From contig JANRJB010000399.1 of NCBI GenBank assembly GCA_033764265.1, positions 1 to 5,476 of the forward strand: 5,476 nucleotides of DNA, in the 5' to 3' direction. Every line of letters begins with the position of its first letter. The stretch's first letter is position 1. Under the pieces are notes generated by a model. That model did no database searches, was not told the DNA's origin, and worked only from the letters and a program-made list of their open reading frames with translations. Of the stretch, positions 1 to 5,476 are shown in pieces. Source of the DNA: VGEM01 sp033764265 (lineage in GTDB: Bacteria > Pseudomonadota > Alphaproteobacteria > Rhodospirillales > Rhodospirillaceae). A program made the position numbers and the translations under genes.

Positions 1-26
1 CTACGCCAGAGTGCTCTGAGAGAAAC

Positions 27-140
27 GCCCCCCTCCCCCTGCCCTCTCCCCCCGTCGCCCACGCGCCGGGGGGAGAGGGATACGAAGCGTTGGCGCGCGT
101 GGCTTGCGCGTGCCTTACTCGAAGTTGGGTGAGGGGGGGC
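27..140. repeat. GC-rich nested palindromic element (REP/BIME-like)
   Basis: Three nested or adjacent inverted repeats are directly visible. The outer arms GCCCCCCTC (27-35) and GAGGGGGGGC (131-140) pair with one bulged G. Inside, CCCTCTCCCCCC (42-53) and GGGGGGAGAGGG (68-79) form a perfect 12-bp stem with a 14-nt loop. GGCGCGCG (92-99) and CGCGTGCC (107-114) form an 8-bp stem with one mismatch. The whole could fold as a closed stem carrying two hairpins. It lies just after the stop codon of the last minus-strand gene, the usual place for dispersed intergenic palindromes. No T-run follows the hairpins on the minus strand, so a classical intrinsic terminator is not supported, although it could stabilise or end that transcript. 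Whether it recurs in the genome cannot be seen here. Confidence 0.6.
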
Positions 141-177
141 AAAGTCTCTGGCCCAGGAGGCGAGGCGCTTCATCGGA

Positions 178-645
178 TCAATTTTCACCCGATGAATCGT
201 CCTTTTTCGTGGCAAGGAAGATGATCTCGCCGACCAGGTCCTCAAGCGCCTGAAAATCCTTGGTCTTGGCGATCAGGCCGCCGGGGGCGATGCGTTCGGC
301 GGCGCGGCCCGGCACCAGGTTGACGAATTTGCCGCCCAAGAGTCCGTCGCTGACGATGGCCGCCTCGGTGTCGGCCGGCAGCGCCACGTCGGCGGCGATC
401 GACATGTCGACGGTGGCCTGGTAGGTCGCCTGGTCGAGCGACTGGCCGGTGACGGTGCCGACGCGGATCCCGCTGATGCGCACGTCCGAGCCGATTTCCA
501 GCCCCCCGACCTTGAGGAACTTGGCCGAGACCGGATAGCCGGTGACCGCGCCGATGTCGGCGGTGGTGTAGGCGAACGCCAGGAACATGGCGGCGATGAC
601 CAGCACCACCGCGCCCAGCACGGTCTCGATCGGATTGCGTTTCAT
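178..645 (-). CDS. mlaD: MlaD-family MCE-domain phospholipid transport protein (copy A, distal)
   Basis: This 155-residue protein matches MlaD, the inner-membrane-anchored periplasmic MCE subunit of the Mla ABC system that moves phospholipids between inner and outer membrane. One N-terminal transmembrane helix spans about residues 9-28 after a short basic start (MKRNP). The MCE domain covers about 36-114, with VGGLEIGSDVRISGIRVG (46-63) and SDGLLGGKFVNLVPG (99-113). The GLLG segment puts Leu102-Leu103 at the place of the pore-loop leucines of E. coli MlaD. The helix ALEDLVGEIIF (133-143) resembles the E. coli LEDLIGQFL helix, and a short charged tail ends the protein. E. coli MlaD is about 183 residues, so this one is slightly short but complete. 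The ATG overlaps the previous gene's TGA in an ATGA joint, with GAGGA (655-659) as Shine-Dalgarno. The ATPase, permease, MlaB and MlaC partners must be encoded elsewhere. The family call is firm; the substrate is inferred from the family. Confidence 0.88.
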   Translation of the reverse strand: MKRNPIETVLGAVVLVIAAMFLAFAYTTADIGAVTGYPVSAKFLKVGGLEIGSDVRISGIRVGTVTGQSLDQATYQATVDMSIAADVALPADTEAAIVSDGLLGGKFVNLVPGRAAERIAPGGLIAKTKDFQALEDLVGEIIFLATKKDDSSGEN

Positions 646-1130
646 GGCGTGGGGTCCTCGGTGGCGGGCGGCGGGGCAGTTGGTTTGGCCTCGGCGATGA
701 TCTTCGCGATCAAGTCCTCGATGATCACCGAATCCTGTGTGTACGAAATGCGCCCGCCGCTCGCGAGCAGGGTTTCGCTGCCGCCCGGCTGCAGCTCGAT
801 GTACTTGTCGCCGAACACGCCGTCGGTCTCGATCACCGCAGCGCTGTCGTCGGGCAGCTGCACCGGCGTCGACATCACCAGCGTGGCGACCGCGCGGAAG
901 CGATCGTCCAACACCATCCGGCGCACGTCGCCGACGTTGACGCCGGCCAGACGCACCGGAGTGCCGACGCGCACGCCGTCGGCGCGGGAAAACTCCGCGG
1001 TCAAGGTCATCGCGCCGGACTCGCCATCGGTCGCCACCCGATTTGCCAACGCGGCGAAGCCCAGCAGCGCCAGGCCCACGGCCAACGCCGCCACGCCGAC
1101 GGTGTATTCGGCCCGTTCGGTCCTGCCCAC
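642..1130 (-). CDS. mlaD: MlaD-family MCE-domain phospholipid transport protein (copy B, proximal)
   Basis: This 162-residue protein is a second MlaD-type MCE protein. It has one transmembrane helix (about 9-29), an MCE domain (about 42-117) with DGVRVGTPVRLAGVNVGDV (51-69) and TDGVFGDKYIELQPG (103-117), a helix IIEDLIAKII (136-145), and a Pro/Ala/Thr-rich tail (149-162) that copy A lacks. At the pore-loop position it has Val105-Phe106 instead of Leu-Leu. I chose the GTG at 1130: it is preceded by AAGG (1137-1140) at a 6-nt spacing, it places the transmembrane helix at the N-terminus, and the next Met (residue 41) lies after that helix. A longer frame running up to 1373 would overlap the upstream gene and is rejected. 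The gene starts 8 nt after the NDUFA12 stop, so co-transcription is expected. By eye the paralogues share the domain pattern but little close identity, so the duplication is old or the two were recruited separately. Confidence 0.85.
   Translation of the reverse strand: MGRTERAEYTVGVAALAVGLALLGFAALANRVATDGESGAMTLTAEFSRADGVRVGTPVRLAGVNVGDVRRMVLDDRFRAVATLVMSTPVQLPDDSAAVIETDGVFGDKYIELQPGGSETLLASGGRISYTQDSVIIEDLIAKIIAEAKPTAPPPATEDPTP
655..659 (-). promoter_or_regulatory. Ribosome binding site of distal mlaD
   Basis: GAGGA on the minus strand lies 9 nt before the ATG at 645, inside the 3' end of the preceding mlaD copy. Together with the ATGA overlap it supports coupled translation or re-initiation and fixes the start of copy A. 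Confidence 0.6.
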
Positions 1131-1138
1131 GGGCGACC

Positions 1139-1492
1139 TTAACCTTTCGGAGTCCAGGCTTCGTAATCGCCGCCGGCCTTGGCGCGCTGGCCGCCGCGCT
1201 GGTCGTGGCCCGGCGGCAGATAGGCCTGGGCCGTGCCGGTCATGTTGGGCTGATGCGGTTTTTCCCACGACCGGGTCGGGACCTGGATCGGCGCATCGAC
1301 GGTGTGATGCAACCACGCGTGCCACTCCGGCGGCACTTTCGAGGCTTCGGGTTCGCCCTTGTAGATCACCCACCGTTCATCGCGCGCGCCGTCGGCACGT
1401 TTGCGGTTGGAGCGGTAATAGACGTTGCCGTAGGCGTCCTCGCCCACCCTTTCGCCGCGCAGCTTGGTGATCAGCCACGTCCCGATGCTCAT
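1139..1492 (-). CDS. NADH:ubiquinone oxidoreductase subunit NDUFA12 family (complex I B17.2-like)
   Basis: This 117-residue soluble protein belongs to the NDUFA12/B17.2 family, which in mitochondria and alphaproteobacteria is an accessory or assembly subunit on the matrix/cytoplasmic arm of respiratory complex I. It has no signal peptide or membrane helix. Visible family signatures are the start MSIGTWLITKLRGERVG, GNVYYRS (22-28), RWVIYKGEPEASKVPPEW (40-57) followed by HAWLHHTVD (58-66), and the end YEAWTPKG (110-117). The ATG at 1492 is chosen because it gives the family's usual N-terminus and follows a strong GGGAGG (1501-1506) at 8 nt. An upstream ATG in the same frame (1561) would add an unconserved extension across the ribosome binding site. 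The gene is first in the operon with the two mlaD-like genes. The core nuo genes are not in the window, so its placement away from them is notable but common for this family. Confidence 0.93.
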   Translation of the reverse strand: MSIGTWLITKLRGERVGEDAYGNVYYRSNRKRADGARDERWVIYKGEPEASKVPPEWHAWLHHTVDAPIQVPTRSWEKPHQPNMTGTAQAYLPPGHDQRGGQRAKAGGDYEAWTPKG

Positions 1493-1500
1493 GCCGCTCA

Positions 1501-1506
1501 CCTCCC
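1501..1506 (-). promoter_or_regulatory. Ribosome binding site of the NDUFA12 gene
   Basis: GGGAGG followed by TGAGCGGC and then ATG at 1492 is a near-ideal Shine-Dalgarno at 8 nt. It decides the start in favour of 1492 over the in-frame ATG at 1561. Confidence 0.75.
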
Positions 1507-1559
1507 GCAGGGGCTGCGAAATTCGTCCTGAACCGCGCCCGGGCCTGAAAATCGCGCGC

Positions 1560-1588
1560 ACTATGCTGAGTTTGCCCGGGAGCGTCCA
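1560..1588 (-). promoter_or_regulatory. Candidate sigma-70-type promoter for the NDUFA12-mlaD-mlaD operon
   Basis: On the minus strand TGGACG (1588-1583) and CATAGT (1565-1560) are separated by exactly 17 nt. Each matches 4 of 6 consensus positions. Transcription would begin near 1553, leaving a leader of about 60 nt before the ATG at 1492. It is the best pair I found in this GC-rich stretch, but the evidence is pattern matching only. Confidence 0.35.
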
Positions 1589-1619
1589 GAGCGGGCCGCC
1601 CTACGATCGCGCGCACAGG

Positions 1620-1635
1620 CCCCAATATGTTGATG
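1620..1635 (+). promoter_or_regulatory. Putative NrdR box 1 (upstream of nrdJ)
   Basis: The core CAATATGTTG (1623-1632) matches 9 of 10 positions of the NrdR-box core CWATATATWG; the flanks match poorly. It overlaps the proposed -35 element (1630-1635). NrdR is the zinc-finger and ATP-cone repressor of ribonucleotide reductase genes in many bacteria. The assignment rests on the core match, the position and the paired site downstream. Confidence 0.55.
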
Positions 1636-1658
1636 TGAAACGCCTTTTTCAACACAAT
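1630..1658 (+). promoter_or_regulatory. Candidate sigma-70-type promoter of nrdJ
   Basis: TTGATG (1630-1635) and CACAAT (1653-1658) are 17 nt apart and each matches 4 of 6 consensus positions, in the most AT-rich part of the intergenic region. The start of transcription would be near 1665, giving a leader of about 178 nt. The two NrdR-like boxes cover the -35 and -10 elements respectively, an arrangement suited to repression. Confidence 0.45.
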
Positions 1659-1669
1659 AGGTATTGAAA
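1647..1669. repeat. Inverted repeat over the nrdJ promoter
   Basis: TTTCAACAC (1647-1655) and GTATTGAAA (1661-1669) form 9-nt arms with one mismatch around the 5-nt centre AATAG. The symmetry centre (1658) is about 1.5 nt away from that of the overlapping NrdR-like box 2. It may therefore be an operator for a different dimeric regulator, or simply extend box 2. Confidence 0.5.
1652..1667 (+). promoter_or_regulatory. Putative NrdR box 2 (overlapping the -10 of nrdJ)
   Basis: The 16-mer ACACAATAGGTATTGA matches the NrdR-box consensus (acaCwAtATaTwGtgt) at 12 of 16 positions, with a perfect left half and a degenerate right half. It sits exactly 32 bp, about three helical turns, after the equivalent position of box 1. 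Tandem boxes at whole-turn spacing are typical of NrdR operators. Confidence 0.5.
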
Positions 1670-1689
1670 GGACCCCACGCCTTCCATAA

Positions 1690-1709
1690 GCTGTGGGTTC
1701 GACCACAGC
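1690..1709 (+). other. Hairpin in the nrdJ 5' leader
   Basis: GCTGTGG (1690-1696) and CCACAGC (1703-1709) pair perfectly in a 7-bp stem closing a 6-nt loop, GTTCGA. It would lie about 25 nt into the predicted transcript. No T-run follows, so it is not a terminator. It may protect the 5' end or belong to a larger leader fold; no function can be assigned. Confidence 0.5.
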
Positions 1710-1774
1710 CCATACCAAATGTTGAGGCTGCGGCGACAGGGTCGAGGGGCATACCGAACACACGGCTGACGCGT

Positions 1775-1817
1775 CGCTGCCGGCGGCAGCGCGGCCGGTT
1801 GGTTTTGTGGCCCGGCC
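1775..1817 (+). other. Two GC-rich hairpins ahead of the nrdJ ribosome binding site
   Basis: CGCTGCC (1775-1781) pairs with GGCAGCG (1785-1791) around a 3-nt loop, and GGCCGG (1793-1798) pairs with CCGGCC (1812-1817) around a T/G-rich 13-nt loop that includes TTGGTTTTG. The first stem followed by T-rich sequence faintly recalls an attenuator, but the T-run is short, interrupted and 7 nt from the stem. The second ends 13 nt before the Shine-Dalgarno. Such palindromes are common by chance at this GC content. Confidence 0.35.
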
Positions 1818-1830
1818 CGTGGTGTGAAAA

Positions 1831-1835
1831 AGGGA
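1831..1835 (+). promoter_or_regulatory. Ribosome binding site of nrdJ
   Basis: AGGGA, within AAAAAGGGA (1827-1835), lies 7 nt before the ATG at 1843. An in-frame TGA at 1825-1827 rules out any longer N-terminus, so this site and the ATG together define the start. Confidence 0.75.
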
Positions 1836-1842
1836 CCCCGCG

Positions 1843-4800
1843 ATGCGGATCACGCGCAAGTTCACCGACCCGGCCCGCTCCGCTTACGACGGCATTGCCT
1901 TCCGCACCCAGGCCAGCGAGATCCGGGGTGCCGACGGGGCGGTGGTATTCCGCCAGGACCAGGTGACCGTGCCGGCCGACTGGTCGCAAATCGCCGTCGA
2001 CATCCTGGCCCAGAAGTATTTCCGGCGCGCTGGCGTGCCGGTGAAATGCGCTCCGGTGCCCGAGGACGACGTTCCGGCGTTCCTGTGGCGGCACCGCGCC
2101 GACGACGGCGCGTTGGCCGACCTGCCGCAAAGCCGCCGCACCACCGGCGAGACCGACGCCCGCCAGGTCTTCGACCGCATGGCCGGGGCCTGGGCGTATT
2201 GGGGCTGGAAGGCCGGCCTGTTCGACGCCGAAGACGACGCGCGCGCCTACTACGACGAGATGCGCGTCATGCTCGCGCGCCAGATGGCCGCGCCCAACTC
2301 GCCGCAGTGGTTCAACACCGGCCTGCACTGGGCTTATGGCATCGAAGGCCCCTCGCAGGGCCACTGGTACGTGGACTACCGCACCGGGCAACTGACGAAA
2401 TCCACCGGCGCCTACGAGCACCCGCAACCGCATGCCTGCTTCATCCAAGCCATCGCCGACGACCTGGTGAACGAGGGCGGCATCATGGACCTGTGGCTGC
2501 GCGAGGCGCGGCTGTTCAAGTACGGCTCGGGCACCGGCACCAACTTCTCCACCCTGCGCGGCGCCGGCGAGCCGTTGTCGGGCGGCGGTCAGTCCTCGGG
2601 GCTGATCAGCTTCCTCAAGATCGGCGACCGCGCGGCCGCCGCCATCAAGTCGGGCGGCACGACGCGGCGCGCGGCCAAGATGGTGATCGTCGACGCCGAC
2701 CACCCCGACATCGAGACCTTCATCGACTGGAAAGTGCGCGAGGAACAGAAGGTGGCCGCCATGGCCGCCGGCTCGCGCCTGGCCCGCCGTCACCTCAACG
2801 CCGTCATGCGCGCCTGCCGCGAATGGGACGGCGCGGAGTCCGAGGCCCGCTTCGACCCCAAGCTCAACAAGACCCTGCGCCGCGAAATCAAGGCCGCGCG
2901 CGCCGCCGAGCTGCCGGAAAGCCTGATCCGCCGCACCATCCAGCTGGCCCGCCAGGGCCGCACCCGCATCGATTTCCCCGAGCTGGACACCGATTGGGAC
3001 TCGGACGCCTACGCCACCGTCTCGGGCCAGAATGCCAACAACACCGTGCGCGTCAGCGACGACTTCCTGCGCGCGGTCGAACGCGGCGAGGACTGGCACC
3101 TGCTCAATCGCACCGACGGCGCCATCGCCCGCACGGTCAAGGCGCGCGCGCTATGGGAGCGTATCGGCGAAGCGGCGTGGCAGTGCGCCGACCCCGGCCT
3201 GCAGTTCGACACCACCATCAACGATTGGCACACGTGTCCGATGTCGGGGCGCATCAACGCCTCGAACCCGTGCTCGGAATACATGTTCCTGGACAACACG
3301 GCGTGCAACTTGGCCTCGCTCAACCTGATGGCCTTCCGCCGCGCCGACGGCTCGTTCGACGTCGACGGATTCTCCCACGCCGCGCGGCTGTGGACGATCA
3401 CGCTGGAAATCTCGGTGCTGATGGCGCAATTCCCCTCGCGCGAGATCGCCGAACGCTCGTTCCGCTTCCGCACCCTGGGCTTGGGCTACGCCAACCTGGG
3501 CGGGCTGTTGATGGCCGCGGGGCTGGGCTACGACAGCGCCGAAGGCCGCGCGCTGTGCGCCGCGGTCACCGCGTTGATGACCGGCACGGCCTACGCCGCG
3601 TCGGCGGAAATGGCCGAGGAACACGGCCCCTTCCCCGGCTACACCGAGAACCGCGAGCAGATGCTGCGCGTGATTCGCAATCATCGCCGCGCCGCCTATG
3701 GCCACCACGACGGCTACGAGAACCTGAGCATCCGCCCGGTGCCGCTGAACGCCGCCGATTGCCCGGACGCGACCGTGGCGACCGCCGCCAAGAAGGCGTG
3801 GGACCAGGCGTTGGAGCTGGGCACCGCGCACGGTTTCCGCAACGCGCAAGTGACGGTGATCGCGCCAACCGGCACCATCGGCCTGGTGATGGATTGCGAC
3901 ACCACCGGCATCGAGCCCGATTTCGCGCTGGTCAAGTTCAAGACCCTGGCCGGCGGCGGCTACTTCAAGATCATCAACCGCACCGTGCCCTTGGCGCTGA
4001 AGACATTGGGCTACACCGAGGCTGAAGTGGCGGAAATTTCGCGTTACGCCGTCGGCGCCGGTACGCTCGACGGCGCGCCGCGCATCAACGCCGAGACGTT
4101 GCACGACCGCGGGTTCGACGAAGAGGCGCTGGCCAAGATCGAGGACGCGCTCGAAAGCGCCTATGACCTGCGCTTCGTGTTCAACGCCTACACCTTGGGC
4201 GAAGCGTTCTGCCGCGACACGCTGGGCTTTTCCGCCGAGCAGCTGAACGCGCCAGGCTTCGACATGCTGACCGCGCTGGGGTACGCCAAGGCCGACATCG
4301 ACGCCGCCAATGCCTACGTGTGCGGCGCGATGACGCTCGAGGGCGCGCCGCATTTGAAAGCGGAGCATCTGGCGGTGTTCGACTGCGCGACACCGTGCGG
4401 TCGCTCCGGCACCCGGTCGCTGGCGGCCGAGGCGCACATCCGCATGATGGCGGCGGCCCAACCGTTCGTGTCGGGCGCCATCTCCAAGACCATCAACATG
4501 CCCCACACCGCGACCATCGAGGACTGTCAGAAGGCGTTCTGGCTGTCGTGGCAGTTGGGTCTGAAGGCCAACGCGCTGTACCGCGACGGCTCAAAACTGT
4601 CGCAGCCGCTAGCCCGCATGACCGATGACGATACCGATGACGCCGATGACGACGACGTGGTTGAGACCATCGTCGAGCGGCCGCCGGCCGCGCGCGCCGA
4701 GGTCATCGCCGAACGCATCATCGAGCGGGTGGTGGCGCGCGAACGCCAGCGCCTGCCCGACCGGCGCAAGGGCTACACCCAGAAGGCCCTGGTCGGCGGA

Positions 4801-5476
4801 CACAAGGTCTACCTGCGCACCGGCGAATATGACGACGGCCGGGTCGGCGAGATTTTCATCGACATGCACAAGGAAGGCGCGGCGTTCCGCAGCCTGATGA
4901 ACAACTTCGCCATCGCCATCTCGATCGGCCTGCAGTACGGCGTGCCGCTTGAGGAATTCGTCGACGCGTTCACCTTCACCCGCTTCGAGCCGGCCGGCGC
5001 GGTCGAGGGCAACGCCTCGATCAAGATGGCTACCTCGATCCTCGACTACATCTTCCGCGAGCTGGCGATTTCGTACATGGGCCGCCACGACCTCGCGCAC
5101 GTGGAGCCGCACGACGTGCTGCCGGATTCCATGGGCGACGGCGTCGAGGCCGAAAAACTCCTCCAGATCGCCGAGAAGACCGTGTCGCAAGGCTACATCC
5201 GCTCGAGCAACCTGTACTTCCTCAAGCATCCCAACGCCAAGGGCGCGGCGAGCGGCGGCGGCGGCGGCGCCGCATCCGCCGGCCCGGCCTTTACCCCGTC
5301 GGCGACGCCGGGCGGCAGCCTCAACGCCGTGCCGCGCCCGACCAGCCTGGGCAGCACCGCCCTACAGGGGCATGTGGCGGAACAGGTTCATGTGCGCGTG
5401 ACCGAGGTAACCCAATCGCGTACCGCGCAAGTGGGGGTCGCGCGGTTGAAGGGTTACGAAGGCGACAATTGCCCCG
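1843..5476 (+). CDS. nrdJ: Vitamin B12-dependent (class II) ribonucleotide reductase NrdJ, 3' end cut by window
   Basis: It reduces ribonucleotides to 2'-deoxyribonucleotides in the cytoplasm, using adenosylcobalamin to make a cysteinyl radical, independently of oxygen. 1211 codons are present and no stop is reached. The N-terminal region (1-190) shows no ATP-cone. Active-site residues are visible: Cys199 in QPHACFIQ and Cys488 in [10 protein letters not shown] as the substrate-reducing pair, and NPCSE with Asn475, radical-site Cys477 and Glu479. The 11-residue gap from Cys477 to Cys488 equals that of Thermotoga NrdJ. APTGTIG (674-680) is the phosphate-binding loop. FDCATPCG (846-853), [11 protein letters not shown] (877-887) and [13 protein letters not shown] (911-923) close the core. 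An acidic linker (928-938), a TSCPD-type domain (about 977-1095) and a Gly/Ala/Pro linker (about 1137-1170) follow. KGYEGDNCP (1203-1211) begins the cysteine-rich tail, whose Cys pairs normally re-reduce the active site; roughly 25 residues are probably missing. Regulation by NrdR is inferred from the upstream boxes. Confidence 0.97.
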   Translation, partial: MRITRKFTDPARSAYDGIAFRTQASEIRGADGAVVFRQDQVTVPADWSQIAVDILAQKYFRRAGVPVKCAPVPEDDVPAFLWRHRADDGALADLPQSRRTTGETDARQVFDRMAGAWAYWGWKAGLFDAEDDARAYYDEMRVMLARQMAAPNSPQWFNTGLHWAYGIEGPSQGHWYVDYRTGQLTKSTGAYEHPQPHACFIQAIADDLVNEGGIMDLWLREARLFKYGSGTGTNFSTLRGAGEPLSGGGQSSGLISFLKIGDRAAAAIKSGGTTRRAAKMVIVDADHPDIETFIDWKVREEQKVAAMAAGSRLARRHLNAVMRACREWDGAESEARFDPKLNKTLRREIKAARAAELPESLIRRTIQLARQGRTRIDFPELDTDWDSDAYATVSGQNANNTVRVSDDFLRAVERGEDWHLLNRTDGAIARTVKARALWERIGEAAWQCADPGLQFDTTINDWHTCPMSGRINASNPCSEYMFLDNTACNLASLNLMAFRRADGSFDVDGFSHAARLWTITLEISVLMAQFPSREIAERSFRFRTLGLGYANLGGLLMAAGLGYDSAEGRALCAAVTALMTGTAYAASAEMAEEHGPFPGYTENREQMLRVIRNHRRAAYGHHDGYENLSIRPVPLNAADCPDATVATAAKKAWDQALELGTAHGFRNAQVTVIAPTGTIGLVMDCDTTGIEPDFALVKFKTLAGGGYFKIINRTVPLALKTLGYTEAEVAEISRYAVGAGTLDGAPRINAETLHDRGFDEEALAKIEDALESAYDLRFVFNAYTLGEAFCRDTLGFSAEQLNAPGFDMLTALGYAKADIDAANAYVCGAMTLEGAPHLKAEHLAVFDCATPCGRSGTRSLAAEAHIRMMAAAQPFVSGAISKTINMPHTATIEDCQKAFWLSWQLGLKANALYRDGSKLSQPLARMTDDDTDDADDDDVVETIVERPPAARAEVIAERIIERVVARERQRLPDRRKGYTQKALVGGHKVYLRTGEYDDGRVGEIFIDMHKEGAAFRSLMNNFAIAISIGLQYGVPLEEFVDAFTFTRFEPAGAVEGNASIKMATSILDYIFRELAISYMGRHDLAHVEPHDVLPDSMGDGVEAEKLLQIAEKTVSQGYIRSSNLYFLKHPNAKGAASGGGGGAASAGPAFTPSATPGGSLNAVPRPTSLGSTALQGHVAEQVHVRVTEVTQSRTAQVGVARLKGYEGDNCP
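4622..4651 (+). repeat. Short GATGAC-type repeat encoding an acidic linker in nrdJ
   Basis: CCGATGACG occurs three times (4622-4630, 4634-4642, 4643-4651), and the run continues as GACGACG. It encodes Asp-rich residues 928-938 between the catalytic core and the TSCPD-type domain. Replication slippage in a tolerant linker is the simplest explanation. Confidence 0.6.

Larger units (their letters stand above)
1493..1842. other. Divergent intergenic region between the NDUFA12 operon and nrdJ
   Basis: This stretch of about 350 nt holds no convincing gene. From left to right it contains the NDUFA12 ribosome binding site, a candidate minus-strand promoter (1560-1588), two NrdR-box-like sites over a candidate plus-strand promoter (1620-1667), and a GC-rich nrdJ leader of about 180 nt with hairpins. 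ATCGCGCGCAC occurs twice, at 1551-1561 and 1606-1616. The part around 1624-1670 is clearly more AT-rich than its surroundings, as expected of a promoter. I saw no B12-box of the cobalamin-riboswitch type. Confidence 0.75.

Noticed and set aside
42..79. Intrinsic terminator for the minus-strand operon
   Set aside because: The 12-bp stem is strong, but no T-run follows it on the minus strand, so it is listed as part of a palindromic repeat instead.
1131..1373. N-terminal extension of proximal mlaD up to 1373
   Set aside because: It would overlap nearly all of the NDUFA12 gene and put about 80 Arg-rich residues before the transmembrane helix. The GTG at 1130 with AAGG upstream fits the family.
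649..1470. Plus-strand 273-codon frame antisense to the two-gene mlaD/NDUFA12 stretch
   Set aside because: It is Ser/Arg/Pro-rich shadow sequence crossing three real genes on the other strand.
1719..1769. Possible 16-codon leader peptide (MLRLRRQGRGAYRTHG) upstream of nrdJ
   Set aside because: There is no Shine-Dalgarno before its ATG and no regulatory codon run, and short frames like this are expected by chance.
1660..1842. Cobalamin riboswitch before the B12-dependent nrdJ
   Set aside because: I could not find the conserved B12-box (AGYCAGGAGACC-like) or the other conserved core segments in the leader. A covariance-model search would settle it.
1561..3099. Long minus-strand open frame (512 codons) opposite nrdJ
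   Set aside because: It is antisense to the clearly recognised nrdJ core, its sequence is Gly/Ala/Val/Arg-rich without family motifs, and it arises from the strong GC bias at third codon positions.
1824..4025. Plus-strand 733-codon frame overlapping nrdJ in another frame
   Set aside because: The product is an Arg/Pro/Gly-rich shadow with no motifs, while the frame starting at 1843 contains every NrdJ catalytic motif.
3151..4506. Long minus-strand open frame (451 codons) opposite nrdJ
   Set aside because: It is likewise a mirror frame of nrdJ, lacking recognisable domains or a convincing ribosome binding site.
1..5476. CRISPR array, tRNA or rRNA gene, insertion sequence or phage genes
   Set aside because: No regularly spaced repeats, cloverleaf or rRNA-like sequence, transposase or integrase motifs are visible on either strand.

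Overview
The window reads as ordinary chromosomal DNA from a high-GC alphaproteobacterium, most likely Rhodospirillales-like (inference). Two things suggest this. A bacterial NDUFA12-type complex I accessory protein is a hallmark of alphaproteobacteria. The very large single-chain cobalamin-dependent ribonucleotide reductase is of the alphaproteobacterial NrdJ type. Third codon positions are dominated by G and C, which also produces many long spurious reading frames antisense to the real genes.

Layout. Positions 1-177 hold no gene but contain a GC-rich nested palindrome (27-140), downstream of the minus-strand genes. A compact minus-strand operon follows, transcribed from about 1550 towards 178: an NDUFA12-family gene (1492-1139), then two different mlaD-like MCE genes in tandem (1130-642 and 645-178). 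The joints are an 8-nt gap and an ATGA overlap, so the three are probably co-transcribed and the two MCE genes translationally coupled. Positions 1493-1842 are a divergent intergenic region of about 350 nt. It carries candidate promoters in both directions, two NrdR-box-like sequences 32 bp apart over the proposed nrdJ promoter, and hairpins in the long nrdJ leader. From 1843 to the right edge runs nrdJ on the plus strand, 1211 codons with no stop, cut by the window inside its C-terminal cysteine-rich tail.

How the genes work together. NrdJ makes deoxyribonucleotides with adenosylcobalamin as radical source and needs no oxygen. The minus-strand genes are envelope and membrane-energy functions: a complex I assembly or accessory subunit, and two substrate-binding subunits of a Mla-type phospholipid transporter. 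The transporter's ATPase, permease and periplasmic partners are not in the window. The two transcription units look functionally unrelated and share only the divergent promoter region.

I do not see a clear undescribed system here. The points most worth following up are the tandem NrdR-like operator pair before nrdJ, the paired mlaD paralogues that differ at the pore-loop position, and the nested palindrome at the left end.
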